NCBI GenBank assembly: GCA_015680685.1
Contig: MNCI01000596.1
Coordinates: 773,279 to 837,278 of the forward strand
Length of the DNA: 64,000 bases
Source of the DNA: Gnetum montanum
Taxonomy: Eukaryota; Streptophyta; Gnetopsida; Gnetales; Gnetaceae
Direction: 5' to 3'
Shown one piece after another: positions 54,296 through 64,000 of this stretch. Within the stretch, counting starts at the first letter, position 1. Each line of letters begins with the position of its first letter. A program made the translations under genes and the position numbers. Under the pieces are notes generated by a model. The model was given only the letters and a program-made list of their open reading frames with translations, was not told the DNA's origin and made no database searches.

Positions 54296-57105
54296 TTCGA
54301 AAATGTTAGTGGCTTGAACACTGAGAGGTCCATGGGCATACAACTTAACCCTAAATCTATGCAAGGGCTATGCTGGGGAAATGAAAATGAGGTGCCTTGA
54401 ATGGTCTAGTCAATCGGACAGGGACTTACATGGTATTAAAATGACCATTTGTAAGAAGGGTTTGTGGAGTGTTACACGTGGGCATTGGGACAACAAGCAA
54501 GAGCGTAGTGGAGGATCCTAGCCAAAAAATAGTGACACGAGCATGAAAATATGTATTGACGGCAAAGAAATGCAAAATTTATGCTTAATATTAGAAATAA
54601 ATGCCTAGAAAAGAAATGGAACAAAAGCTTAAGAGTAAAGAAATGCACTACCCCAAAGCTAGGGAGTGTAACTTTTGCTTAAACAAGAGGTGCGGTACGT
54701 GGTGTCAAGCAGGCATAGTGGCAACATAGTAGTGCAATCATAGTCTTTGGAACATCTAGGATGTAGAGCTAGTAGCTACAAGGGAGGCTAAACATGTTGG
54801 ATTGGCTATTGCTACATTCTACAGGTGCAATGATAGATTGTGTCGCGGTACTCACCAAGGTGTGAAGCTCAGATGCTTAGATGTGGAAGTGTCAAGGATG
54901 GTTGGAATGCTCAAATGCTCAATGCTCTTTTTATTTTCAAACCCCTAAAGTACTGAATTTTGTGGTATTTATAGAGCTAGGTTTAGTATGAAATGCAGAT
55001 TAGGCACCATGTGGCATGGGTACCATGTGACATGAGCATAGATAGGGTTACGTTGACATGTTACACTCACACGAGAGTAGCATAGTGTTATGTTCTGAAG
55101 GATAGTAACAGGTACCTAGAGATTACCAAACTATGACCACACTACCTAGAATACATGTGCCAGAGTCTGAGAAATCATAATGTACCTACAAATAGTGTCA
55201 AAATAATGCAACTTGGAGACTATGCTCTAGGACTACATCTTCCCCATCTTTTGAGTAGGGTTAAGCATAAAGACAATTTTGGGGATCAATGGGGGTGAAA
55301 AAGAAATGCAAACTATTGATCTTGGCTACTAAAGGAACATCAAAGCTAAGATGAAGGTTAATGCTAAGTTTTAGAGGCTTTTGGAGGCTATCAGAGGCTT
55401 TTTCTTGGTGTCAAGTTGGCTACACTCTAGAGCGTAGCATAACACTTAGTGAACTTTTGCAAAATTTTGATTTACTACATTAGTTATGCTAGATATGTTG
55501 CAAAGTGTAGTAAGGAAAATTTAACAAATTTTGATGAAACTTGCAATCTTCCTCCATGGCATGCTAGCTACACTCTGGGATGTAGCAAGATAGGTAGCCT
55601 TAGAAGCCAGGAAATGTATCAAATGCATCTTTCATGTCAAACTAGCTTGACAAATCCTGGGTCATGCTCACTACATTGTGTAGCATAGTAGCCCAAAGAT
55701 AGAAAATTTGCTGAACTATTTTTTCCATATTGAGCACTTTTGACAGACTCTAGCCTAGTATTTGGGTGAACTGGCAACTAGGACATGTGTTAAGTTGGGT
55801 ACAATAGGGAGCATAGCAAGCTTGATAGCCTAGGAGATAGAAAATTTGCCAAACTATTTAGTCCATCCCAAGTAACCCTTGACCACTCCTAGCTTGACAC
55901 TTGGGCAAATTGGCCATGGAAATGTGTGCTATGCTAGCTACAATGGGAGCATGGTAGGAAACTTAGAAAAATTCTCATGAAATTGCTATTGACACTTAGA
56001 AAAATCTTACAAAAATAGGGCTGAATTTGTGCTATGCTATGTCTGTTGTAGAGCATAACACCAACACTTAGAAAAAATTAGCCAAGTTTTGACACTTAGA
56101 TAACTTTTTTGTTGAACTGTAGAAGCCTGAATTGGTGGTGTTTCATTGGCCCCTCTTTGTTGATGTTTAAAGGATTGACTCAAGAGACGTCGACAAAGAA
56201 TATGAAACACAACAATGAACATGAAACCAACACCACTTGTTAGAGCCCCATTATACAATGCTTTACTATGCTTAAGAGTGACAAGGAGATGAAGTATGGT
56301 AGGGAATAGGTTAGGGAGACAAGTCAAGGGACAACGGATGGAGAGGATGTTCACTGTTATATGTAACTATAGGATGCAACATTATGATGGCTTGTTGCTA
56401 AAGCATGATCCCTTGTTAGAGTGCTTATGAGGGAGTTAGCATGCAGAGGGGGCCTACCCTTAGGATTTTGACCTCTCATTGAAATGCTTATGAGATGCTC
56501 AATTTGGGGCTAGACCGATTGCGAAATGGAAACTGTGCTATTTGACTTGGGTACTTGGCTTGTCCCATTTTTCTCTTGTTTTTTTTGTTTTTTTTCTTTC
56601 TCTCTTTTCTTTTTGTTTCACTTTGCCTTTTTTCTGTGTTTTTGGACAAACTATGCATCACTTGACAAAATTTTCCTAGAGGCAACTGCATCGTATTTGT
56701 AGAATAGGAGTTTCCTCCTTGGGATGAGTTGTGTTACATCTATTTGGGGCTTTGACCAGCCCACAAAAGCTTCCCATGGAATGAGTTGCATTATGCCTAT
56801 TATGGGTTCAGTGGTTAACTATAGGAAATGTTCTATAGGGAAGCTTATAGGGAATGTGGGAAAATGCAAGATCAAGAGGTAGAGGTCAATTGTCTAGAGG
56901 GATAGTAGGAAAGTGCACTCTTAAGTAGCTTAGTGAGCCAAAGTAGACACATTAGAGTAGTGCAGTATCTTGCCACATTAGGTGATGGTGATGTAGGTGC
57001 TTGGGAGTTCTCACCAAAGGTAGGAGCCAAAAAACCCAACAACATGGTAGGGAGCCACGGTACTGGATGCTATTCTAGGCTTAGGCAATGGTGAGAGCCA
57101 AAGGA
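54296..57105 (-). mobile_element. Tat-like LTR, older copy (- strand)
   Basis: Collinear with 58275-61690: start TGGCTTGAACACTGAGAGGTCC versus the 58275 copy, then AATGAGGTGCCTTGAA, the TATA box (TATAAATA on the - strand, 54966-54973), repeated CTACACT/GTAGCATAGC phrases, the AACATCAACAAAGAGG block near 56140-56160, and the tail to about 57105. It is shorter than the younger copy, mainly because fewer internal palindrome repeats are present. Confidence 0.75.
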
Positions 57106-57109
57106 TGGT

Positions 57110-58274
57110 TCTCAACTAGTTGTTCTAAACCTCATCAATGAAGCTTGAGAGGATCATGTGGAGTGATGGGACCTACAATTCAAGAGGAAACATTACTTCA
57201 GATCCATAGACAAGACTATATGGCATCTTACCTATTGCTATTCTACATGTTGTACAATAGGCCCATAGCACATAGATTAGTTCCTCGTACCATCATCACT
57301 TGCTATTGTTAAGCATCCTCTTTAGAAGATTGATGATGACCTTATTTGTAGCCTTCACTTGACCATTCGCCTATGGGTAGTATGATCATGAGAAGGATTG
57401 TTTAATGCCAAGGTTTTCGTAGAAGGCTTTAGTTTCTACACTGCTAAATTATGGTCCATTATCTATGACTATAGTTATGGGAAGACCAAATTGGGTCACT
57501 ATGTTATCTAGGATGAATTTGCAAACCTAATATGATGTTGTCTTCCTAAGGGAAAAGGCTTCAATCCACTTTGTAAAATATTTAGTTGTGGTAATGCTGA
57601 AGCTAGGTCCCCTAAAATACTTAGGCATTATAGGCCCTATGATATCCAACTGCCAATGTTGGAATGGCCACGTGATTTGCATAATATGCAGTTTAGTGGG
57701 TGGCACATGCATGAGGTTACTGTGTCATTGACACATATCACATGTTCTAATCTTGGGGATGCAATTGTGCTTCATGTAAGGCCAATAATAGCCTAGATGT
57801 CTAATTTTTNATGCTTCATGTAAGGCCAATAATAGCCTAGATGTCTAATTTTTACTACCATTGCCTTGGGGTCTATGTGGCCTTAGCATAGTCCCTCATA
57901 GACTTGGTTGATGATCTTTTTCATTTCATTACTGCTAACGAAAGTTAATAGTATTCCATCATAGGATCTACAACACAAGGTGCTATCACCTACAAGGACA
58001 TACTACCATGATCACTTTCATACCACATATTTTTGGGTAGAGGTTAGATTTTGTGAAGGCTCCCCCTATTGGAGGTATGCCTTAATATCATCATACAACT
58101 CTTGGGTGTGAGCTATGATTATAGATGCAATGCTTGTTGCTTGAGTTATAGGTTTGATGCAATCCACTATCGAAGTAGGCAAAGTAGCAAACATGTTTGT
58201 CACTATGGTTAAGCCTAAAGTAGCTAATGTGTCAGCTATGGAATCTTCATTTTAGAGAATATGTTAGACATCTA
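57110..58274 (-). pseudogene. Tat-like integrase remnant, older copy
   Basis: On the - strand: an archaeal-RNase H tail (DSIADTLATLG), AHTQELYDDIKAYLQ, the zinc region YEGLC..GHIDP with GYYWPYMKHN and CDMC, then QLDIIGPIMPKYF with the first Asp, TKYFTKWIEAFSL, VIDNGP with the second Asp, and YYPQANGQVKATNK with Lys in place of the catalytic Glu. It stops near SFIDEV at about 57120, where sequence switches directly into the LTR. The integrase C-terminus, satellite and LTR start have therefore been deleted. The upstream end is cut at 58274 by the younger LTR. Confidence 0.85.
57768..57853. other. 42-bp perfect duplication around a single N (assembly scar)
   Basis: The 42 bases at 57768-57809 are repeated exactly at 57812-57853, with an N at 57810 and an A at 57811 between them. 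A perfect duplication abutting an ambiguous base inside otherwise decayed sequence is typical of a badly closed contig join rather than biology. Confidence 0.85.
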
Positions 58275-59500
58275 TGTGTAGTGACCAAAAACATCAATGG
58301 CTGGAACACTTAGAGGTCACTAGGTGCACAGCCTAACCTCGGATCCACATGAGGGTCGTGCTAGAGAAAAATAGAAATGAGGTGCCTTGAACAATCTGGT
58401 CGATCAGACATGGACTTAAGAGGTGTACAATAACCTTCCATAAACATGTTTTTTGAAGACATTATATATAACTTAAGCTATAAACATGAACTTATAAGCA
58501 ATGATGCGAGACATGGAAACAACAAAAAAAAATGAAACAAGCTTGAGTGAGAGAGTGCACCACCCTGAGATTGGGGGATCTGATCTTTGTTTGGTTGAAA
58601 GGTGTAAAAATAATGTGTAGTATGGGTAGGCACAACTTACAATGAGGTAATATGATCATAGCTCCTTGAACTACTGTCAACAGCTTGCTAACAAAAACTC
58701 TCTGCTTGCTAGTCTCTTTACTACAACTAATCGCGAGAAAGCCAAAATGCCAAAATGCCAATCCTCGAAGCCAATTGTCAGAAAAGTGTTCTCCAAGCCA
58801 ACAATGCCAGAAGCTAACCTTAAAAGCCAACCCCTTGAATGTTGTTTCCCAGGGTATTTATAGAGTCAGATGCAGGAGAGAAATTTGGTTTGGATGCCAC
58901 ATGTCCCAGGTCCCATAGAGTGCAAAATTGATTATGCTATGCTGCTATGTAATGTTGAATGTGAAACCTACTACACTGTGACCATACCGCTCAAATTGCA
59001 TGTGCCAAAATCCAGTGAACTACCATGTTTTTTACAAGGAATGCTAACAATGAATGCAAAGTGGAGCCTGTGCTCCAGGCCTATGTCTACCCTATTGTTG
59101 TGAGCAGGGTCAAGCATAGGGAAAACTTTGGGGACAATCATAGGGGTGAAAAACAAAGCAAACTTGCTAATTTTATCCATTAAAGGAATGCCAGGATGGG
59201 AGTGAGCATTGCCAAAAAGTTCTAGAGTTAACCGGAGGCATCCTGATGCTTCCATAGGAATGTTATGCTACTTACGCTACCTAGCGTATGGGCGTAGTGT
59301 AAACACCCACACGCTAGGCTGCACTACACTATGTAGTGTAGCTACTAGTCTTGAGAGAAATTTTGCCCTAAAGCTGAAAATACCTATCTGAGGCCTGGCT
59401 AGGCAAGAAAATTCTAAGATTGAAAACCCTATCTTCCATGTTGAAAGGTCTTGAGACTTGCAAAGTTCAACCTTTAGACACTTTTGTGCTTTGTGTTCTT

Positions 59501-59540
59501 GCTACGCTATGCTACGATGTGTAGCATAGCACAGCGTAGC
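59501..59540. repeat. 40-bp hairpin sequence in LTR
   Basis: GCTATGCTAC (59506-59515) pairs perfectly with GTAGCATAGC (59521-59530), and GCTACGCT (59501-59508) pairs with AGCGTAGC (59533-59540), giving two alternative or stacked stems. Related hairpins lie near 59290-59345, 59710, 59920, 60096 and 60230. Confidence 0.85.
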
Positions 59541-60905
59541 AGTCAATGTGACATGAATTCCTATTTGATCTACAATGCTTTGTCAAGAAATCTTGCTTGG
59601 GACCTGAGGGACGAAGTGGGACAAGTAGTCTCGAAGGTCTAAATGTGGCCAAGTGTAGTCCCTTTGCTAGGAACCACTTAGCAGGGGACCTTTGTTCATT
59701 CTGACCCTACTACACTATGCTACGTTGTGTAGTGTAGCACAATGTAGCACTCGGTTTGGCTCAAATTTTGACTTACTTTGCAAAAATTTTATCATAGCAT
59801 GTTAGTCATGTCTTGGTGTGGCAACAAAACAAACTTATCTGATGGTTAAAGCATCAGCAAATATGCTTACTCCATCAGAGCCATCTGAGTAGGAGTATTG
59901 TTAGAGTACATTCCTACTACGCTGTGCTACGTTGCATGGCATAGCACTCAAATTGAAATGACTTCTGACAAAACTTACCACATTTTGCTGCATCATTTTG
60001 CTCATGCATTAAGGATGAAGAGGGGTGGATATCCCAGAGAACCGAGTCATTGTCAATCTGCACCTTGGGTGCTTGATCAGTCTTCCTAAGGCTTGCTACA
60101 CTGTGCAGCATAGCAGGTCTCATAGTTAAAAAACTTGTTGAACTGTTTCACTCATCCTAAACACCTTCAGTAACTCCTAGCATGGTCCCTAGGTAGACTG
60201 TCAATCGGGTCAAGTGTCAAGCTGGGCAAGCTAGGGTGTGTAGCAAGCCTATTAGCCCAGGAGATAGAAAATTTGCTGGATTGTATAGTCTACCCCTAGT
60301 GCCTTTTCATGCAAACTAGCTCTGTGGTTGGGTGCTACATTAACTGTGCTGTAGAGGGTGGAAGATAAGCTCAGAAGTGACTTTGCAGGCATTAGCACTT
60401 CCAAGGTGTCATGTTGTTTGCACGGTTTGGTGTGACACCGCACTTGTAGAGATCCTTGTCCAAATTTTGGGATTGTGCTAAATCATCAGAGTCCCAAAAT
60501 CTATGGTGTTTCAATGGCCCCTCTTTGTTGAAGTTTGGAGGATTTTCCTGAGAGATGTTGACAAAGAATAAAGAACACCATGAAGAAAAAAACACCAACA
60601 TCACTCTTTAGTGCTCGTTCAGATGGCACTTTCCTACATTTCAGAGTGCTTGGAGGGTAATGTAGAATAAAGGGGAAAGGAATAGTTTTGAGGAAACAAG
60701 TTTGGGGAAGGGATGAATGTAACATATGACATTTTATAGAACTATTTCCATAGCATGATCCCTTGTTGAAATTCTTGTGAGGAAGTTAGCGTGCATGGGT
60801 ATCTTTCTTTGTTGGCCTTTAACCTCTCATCAAAGTGCTTAGAGATCATGGATTGATGGTTGAAGCAATTGTAAAGCAGTTGCGATGTTATTTGTTTTAG
60901 GCACT

Positions 60906-60930
60906 TGTGTGTGTGTGTGTGTGTGTGTGT
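60906..60930. repeat. GT dinucleotide microsatellite
   Basis: About twelve GT units in the younger LTR copy; absent from the corresponding part of the older copy near 56560-56600, which is a TTTTCTTT tract instead. Confidence 0.9.
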
Positions 60931-61985
60931 TTTTCTTTTTCTTTTTGCTATTTTGCATTTTTGTGCTTTTCCTTTGCTGCACTTCCACGTTCACTTGCAA
61001 AAAACCTTGTTGTTGTTGCAGGATATGTATTTCCTTCCCAAGATGAGTTGCGTTACATCCATGTGAGGCTTTGACGTGCTTGCAGATGCTTCCCATGGGG
61101 CAAGTTGCATTACACGCATCATGGACTTGGCGGTTGGGCATATGAAAAGATATTGTGTTTTGGAAAAGCATATAAAGGGGATATAAGAAAATGCAAGCAT
61201 AGGGGAAGAGGCTTAAGTTGGCTGAGAGGGAGGGTAGGGTATGCACTCTCAAGTAGCTAGGCTAATAGAAGTAGGTACTTTGGAGCAATGTAGTGCCTTG
61301 CTCTCATGGTGAAAGACATCCTTGAACAACACCATCTTGGCTTTTTATCCTGCAAGCACAACAGAGAGAAAATTAGAAAAAGCAACCATGAAGTGAAGTG
61401 AGGGCAAGGTCCTGCTTGCTCTAGACATTACCAGGGTGGAAAGTGCTATGTGTAACATGCACAATGTCCAAAGTAGGAAGGATAGCATAGGTTTTGGTAG
61501 TGGTAGGCTGGAAAGGTTGGCACTGAAAAAGCTAGGAGTGGTGGTGATGCAGGTGCTCAGGATTTCCTTGCCCAATGCAAACATCATGCTGTCTAGCTGG
61601 AAGGTGAGAAGCTTAATAGCTAAATGCCTTTTGGGCTTGGATGATGGTAAGGGCTAGAGGATGGTAACCTTGCGGCTAGGCCATAATAATGCTAGGCCTC
61701 TAGTAGCAGGTGTTGATAGTGGAAGCTACGAGCAAGATGATTGGCAGTGGTAGCGGTAGCTCTGAAAGATCAGCAAGATGTCTAGCAACATCTCCAGAGG
61801 ATCAACAAGATGCCAGGGGTGATGACGTTGCATGTGTTCCAGAGGGTTTTTCCTTAGCAACATGAACTACATTCTAGAACTACAATGTCCCACCCTGTGT
61901 TGTCCAAGAAGTTTGGAAGTGTGCATGCTTGCTTGTTCATGAGAGTCACATGTGTGTGCTAGGAAGCATTGCACTACGAACCTAG

Positions 61986-62282
61986 TTTAAAGTCTTGGTA
62001 GACTATTGGGTCTGCTAGTTTTAGCTCCCAGTAGACCATGATGTGCTATTTTAAGGTCCTAGTAGTTGTTTTGCTAGTTTAACATCATAGTAGACGGTGG
62101 ATGGCTAGTTTAAGGTCATAGCAAACCATGTTGTGGGCTTTATGTCATGGCCCAAAGACATGCTATGCTAGTTTAATGTCATGACAGATGTTATATGCCA
62201 TTTTATAGTCATAGTGGACTAGTTGTGCCAATTTATAGTTATAGAAGACTATCTGTGCTAGTTTTACATTATAGCAGATGTT
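61986..62282 (-). repeat. About 30-bp tandem repeat, nine units
   Basis: On the + strand, units begin GCTAGTTTAAGGTCATAG and are 28-32 bp long (starting near 62015, 62046, 62074 and so on to 62281). In complement they read CTATGACCTTAAACTAGC, identical to the core of units 5 and 7 at 4717-4803. The array starts about 40 bp after the integrase stop at 62320-62322. It is more diverged in length than the array at 4601. Confidence 0.9.
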
Positions 62283-62319
62283 TGCTTACCTTGCTTTGTA
62301 TTTGATGTAATCCTTTGCA

Positions 62320-63550
62320 TCAAACGTAGTATGGCTTGAGGTACAAGTGGTTGATAGAATTTGTGAACTCATTACCATCCATATCAAGCAGTTTGAATGC
62401 CCTATTCTCATAGGCTTTCGTGACTATGAAAGGGCCTTCCTAGTTGGCTGAGAAATTTCTTATAGGTTCACGAATAGTCTTGAGGACTAGGTCTCCCTTT
62501 TTGATTAGCCATTAGTGTAAGTTACAATGATGCTTCTGCCGTTGTTTATCCTGGTACCATTCGATGTGACCAAGTGTTTGGGCATGCTCCTCCTCTACGG
62601 AGTCAAGATTAATGACCCTTAACTCATTGTTTTGAGACTCATCCACAATGTTCAAAAGGATCATTCAAAGTGATGGAACCTACAGTTCAAGAGGTAACAC
62701 TGCTTTAGATCCATAAACAAGGTTGTAAGGAGTCTTACTTGTAGCTGTTCTGAACATTGTGCGGTAAGCCCACAACATGTAGAGGATTTGCTTGTTCCAT
62801 CACCTTTTGCTACTGCTAAGAATCTTTTTTAGTAGGTTAATGATGGCTTTGTTTGTTGCCTCTACCTGACCATTTGCTTGTGGGTAATAGGATGATGAGA
62901 AAGAGTGTTTGATGCTAAGGTTGTCACAAAAGGTTTTGGTTTTCGTGCTACTAAATTGTGGCCCATTGTCTATCACAATAGTCATGGGAAGACCAAACCT
63001 TATCACTATGTTATCCAGGATAAAGTGACAAACTTGTTGAGATGTGGTCTTTCTCAAGGGAATAGCCTATACCCACTTTGTGAAGTATTTAGTTGCGGTG
63101 ATAATGAAGCTATGTCCTATAGAAGACTTAGGTGTGATGGGTCCTATGATATCTAGTCCCCAACATTTAAATGACCATGTGATCTATGTAGGATGTAATT
63201 CAGTAGGTGACACATGTATGAGATTTGCATGACATTGACATACATCGCATGTCCTAACCTTGGCAAAGCAATCACGTTCTATGCAAGGCCAATAGAACCC
63301 TCAGCTTCTGATTTTGGTTGCAATAGCCCTAGGAGCTATGTGTCCTCCACACAATCCATCATGAATTTCATTAACAATCTTTTGTGTCTCTTCATTGCTA
63401 ACATAAGCTAGCAATATCCCATCAAAGGATTATTTGCATAAGATGTTATCTCCTATGAGGACATACTGCCAGGCTTGTTTTTGTATTGCATCTTTTTGAG
63501 TAGACATCAAATCGTGTGGGGGTTTGTCATGTTGGAGGTAAGATTTAATG
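62320..63550 (-). pseudogene. Tat-like integrase with intact catalytic triad
   Basis: On the - strand: GLDIIGPITPKSS with the first Asp, ATKYFTKWV, FILDNIVIRFGLPM, VIDNGPQFSS with the second Asp, and YYPQANGQVEATNKAIINLL with the catalytic Glu (near 62860). WAYRT, TPYNLVYGSKAVLPLEL and the C-terminal KKGDLVLKTI, SANWEGPFIVTKAYENRAF, LDMDGNEFTNSINHLYLKPYY to TGA at 62320-62322 follow. A few stops remain (for example after the HPT segment and near 62795). It is the least decayed pol segment in the window. Integrase joins element cDNA to chromosomal DNA. Confidence 0.9.
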
Positions 63551-63559
63551 TTGGCATAC

Positions 63560-64000
63560 CACTCTTGGGTGTTTGTTGCACTTAGAGATGTGATGTGCAC
63601 TTCTTGAGTAATAGGATCTATGCATTCTATTATCAAAGCGGGCAAAGTAGCAAATAGTTGGGATGGCATGTTCAATGGTAACGTGGATAATGCATTAGCT
63701 ATAGTGTTCCCATTATGAGGCATGTGTTGAATTTCTGACATTGTGAAATGCTTTAGTAGACTCCTAGCTAGATTGCAATAAGGTTTCAAATGTGAAGCCT
63801 TACAAGTATAGACTTCAGTGATTTGGTTAATAACTAACTATGAGTCACCCTAGATTGCTAAGGGTTGGATCTTCAACTCTTGAGCTACTAGAAGACCCCT
63901 AAGTAGTCCTTCATATTCAGCTACATTATTGGTGCAAAGAAATGTAAAATGGTATGTAAAGGGACAAATTTACCTAGATGGAAATGTAAGGACAGCAGCG
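63560..64000 (-). pseudogene. Archaeal-type RNase H of Tat-like element, cut by window end
   Basis: From the window edge on the - strand: YHFTFLCTNNVAEYEGLLRG, LLVAQELKIQPLAI, GDS, LVINQITEVYTCKASHLKP, then YCNLARSLLKHFTMSEIQHM and HNGNTIANALSTLPLN. The CTNNVAEYEGLL motif and the GDS-LV-QI segment are the signature of the second RNase H in Tat elements, seen also at 2821-3020. TAG stops replace Gln-like positions (before and after GDS). RT and the rest lie beyond the window. Confidence 0.85.

Larger units (their letters stand above)
58275..61985 (-). mobile_element. Tat-like LTR, younger copy, expanded (- strand)
   Basis: Lies directly downstream (- strand) of the integrase and satellite at 61986-63550, so it is the 3' LTR of that element. 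It has a TATA box (TATAAATA on the - strand, 58855-58862), the CAACAAAGAGG block near 60500-60545, and at least six hairpin-forming GCTACGCT/GTAGCATAGC phrases between 59265 and 60240. It inserted into the older copy at 58274. The upper boundary is approximate, because homology to the older LTR fades near 61690. Confidence 0.7.

Noticed and set aside
58492-58918. Overlapping frames of 65-112 codons around the LTR TATA box
   Set aside because: They lie within the LTR, on both strands, with no family similarity.
60839-61252. 137-codon - strand frame containing His-Thr repeats
   Set aside because: The His-Thr run is the translation of the GT microsatellite in an LTR, so no protein is implied.
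1-64000. tRNA, rRNA or intact host protein-coding gene
   Set aside because: No cloverleaf-like or ribosomal sequence and no host-gene signature was recognised. The tRNA-like strings are primer-binding sites.

Overview
The window is a repeat-only stretch of a plant nuclear genome. Nothing in it looks bacterial or organellar, and I find no intact host gene. Almost everything recognisable is LTR retrotransposon, mostly decayed Ty3/gypsy. Two non-chromovirus lineages are present: Tat-like elements, which carry the second (archaeal-type) RNase H between RNase H and integrase, and Athila-like elements, with a tRNA-Asp-type primer site, a DLGAS protease and a Gln/Arg-type RT. A GC-rich plant L1-like LINE sits in the middle. 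Old, nested, pol-decayed elements and AT-rich spacers fit a seed plant with a very large genome. A gymnosperm is plausible, but the sequence alone does not decide it.

Layout. 1-4550: a + strand Tat-like element reduced to RT, RNase H, archaeal RNase H and integrase. It is followed by a 29-bp tandem repeat (4601-4803), an LTR (about 4850-7090) and a long leader with palindromes about every 190 bp (7090-10735). 10742-10985: a conserved peptide also present on the - strand at 42825-43175. 11791-12017: a cluster of GGAGACATCTCC-type palindromes. 14310-15264: a - strand gag with a zinc knuckle. 15458-16418: a decayed two-exon ORF ending at an LTR. 16419-20470: Athila-like LTR, primer site, gag remnant, RT/RNase H and integrase. 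21200-26490: a second Athila-like gag-pro-RT-RH-IN. 27687-28530: an Athila-like LTR on the - strand. 28531-31545 and 37971-40250: gag and protease of a Tat-like element, split by the LINE (31546-37970, with a 251-N assembly gap). 40251-44427: AT-rich spacer and a - strand leader. 44433-52852: a structurally complete Athila-like element with matching GTCCT target-site duplications, two LTRs, primer site and polypurine tract. It encodes only gag and a separate plant-transposon/coiled-coil ORF, with no pol. 52858-64000: - strand Tat-like elements nested in one another, with LTRs at about 54296-57105 and 58275-61985, integrase remnants, a second 30-bp satellite (61986-62282), and an integrase with all three catalytic acidic residues that runs to the window edge.

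Sequence logic. Three observations cut across elements. First, LTR promoters carry clusters of short palindromes (CGCGATATCGCG or CATCGATGTAGC types) just upstream of a TATAAATA box, with differing copy number. Second, Tat-like integrase genes are followed within about 50 bp by related 29-31-bp tandem repeats. Third, many stops and primer-site differences are C-to-T or G-to-A changes at CpG or CHG-like sites, as expected for methylation-driven decay. Only the - strand integrase near 62.3-63.5 kb and parts of the LINE RT look recently functional; nothing in the window looks autonomous as it stands.
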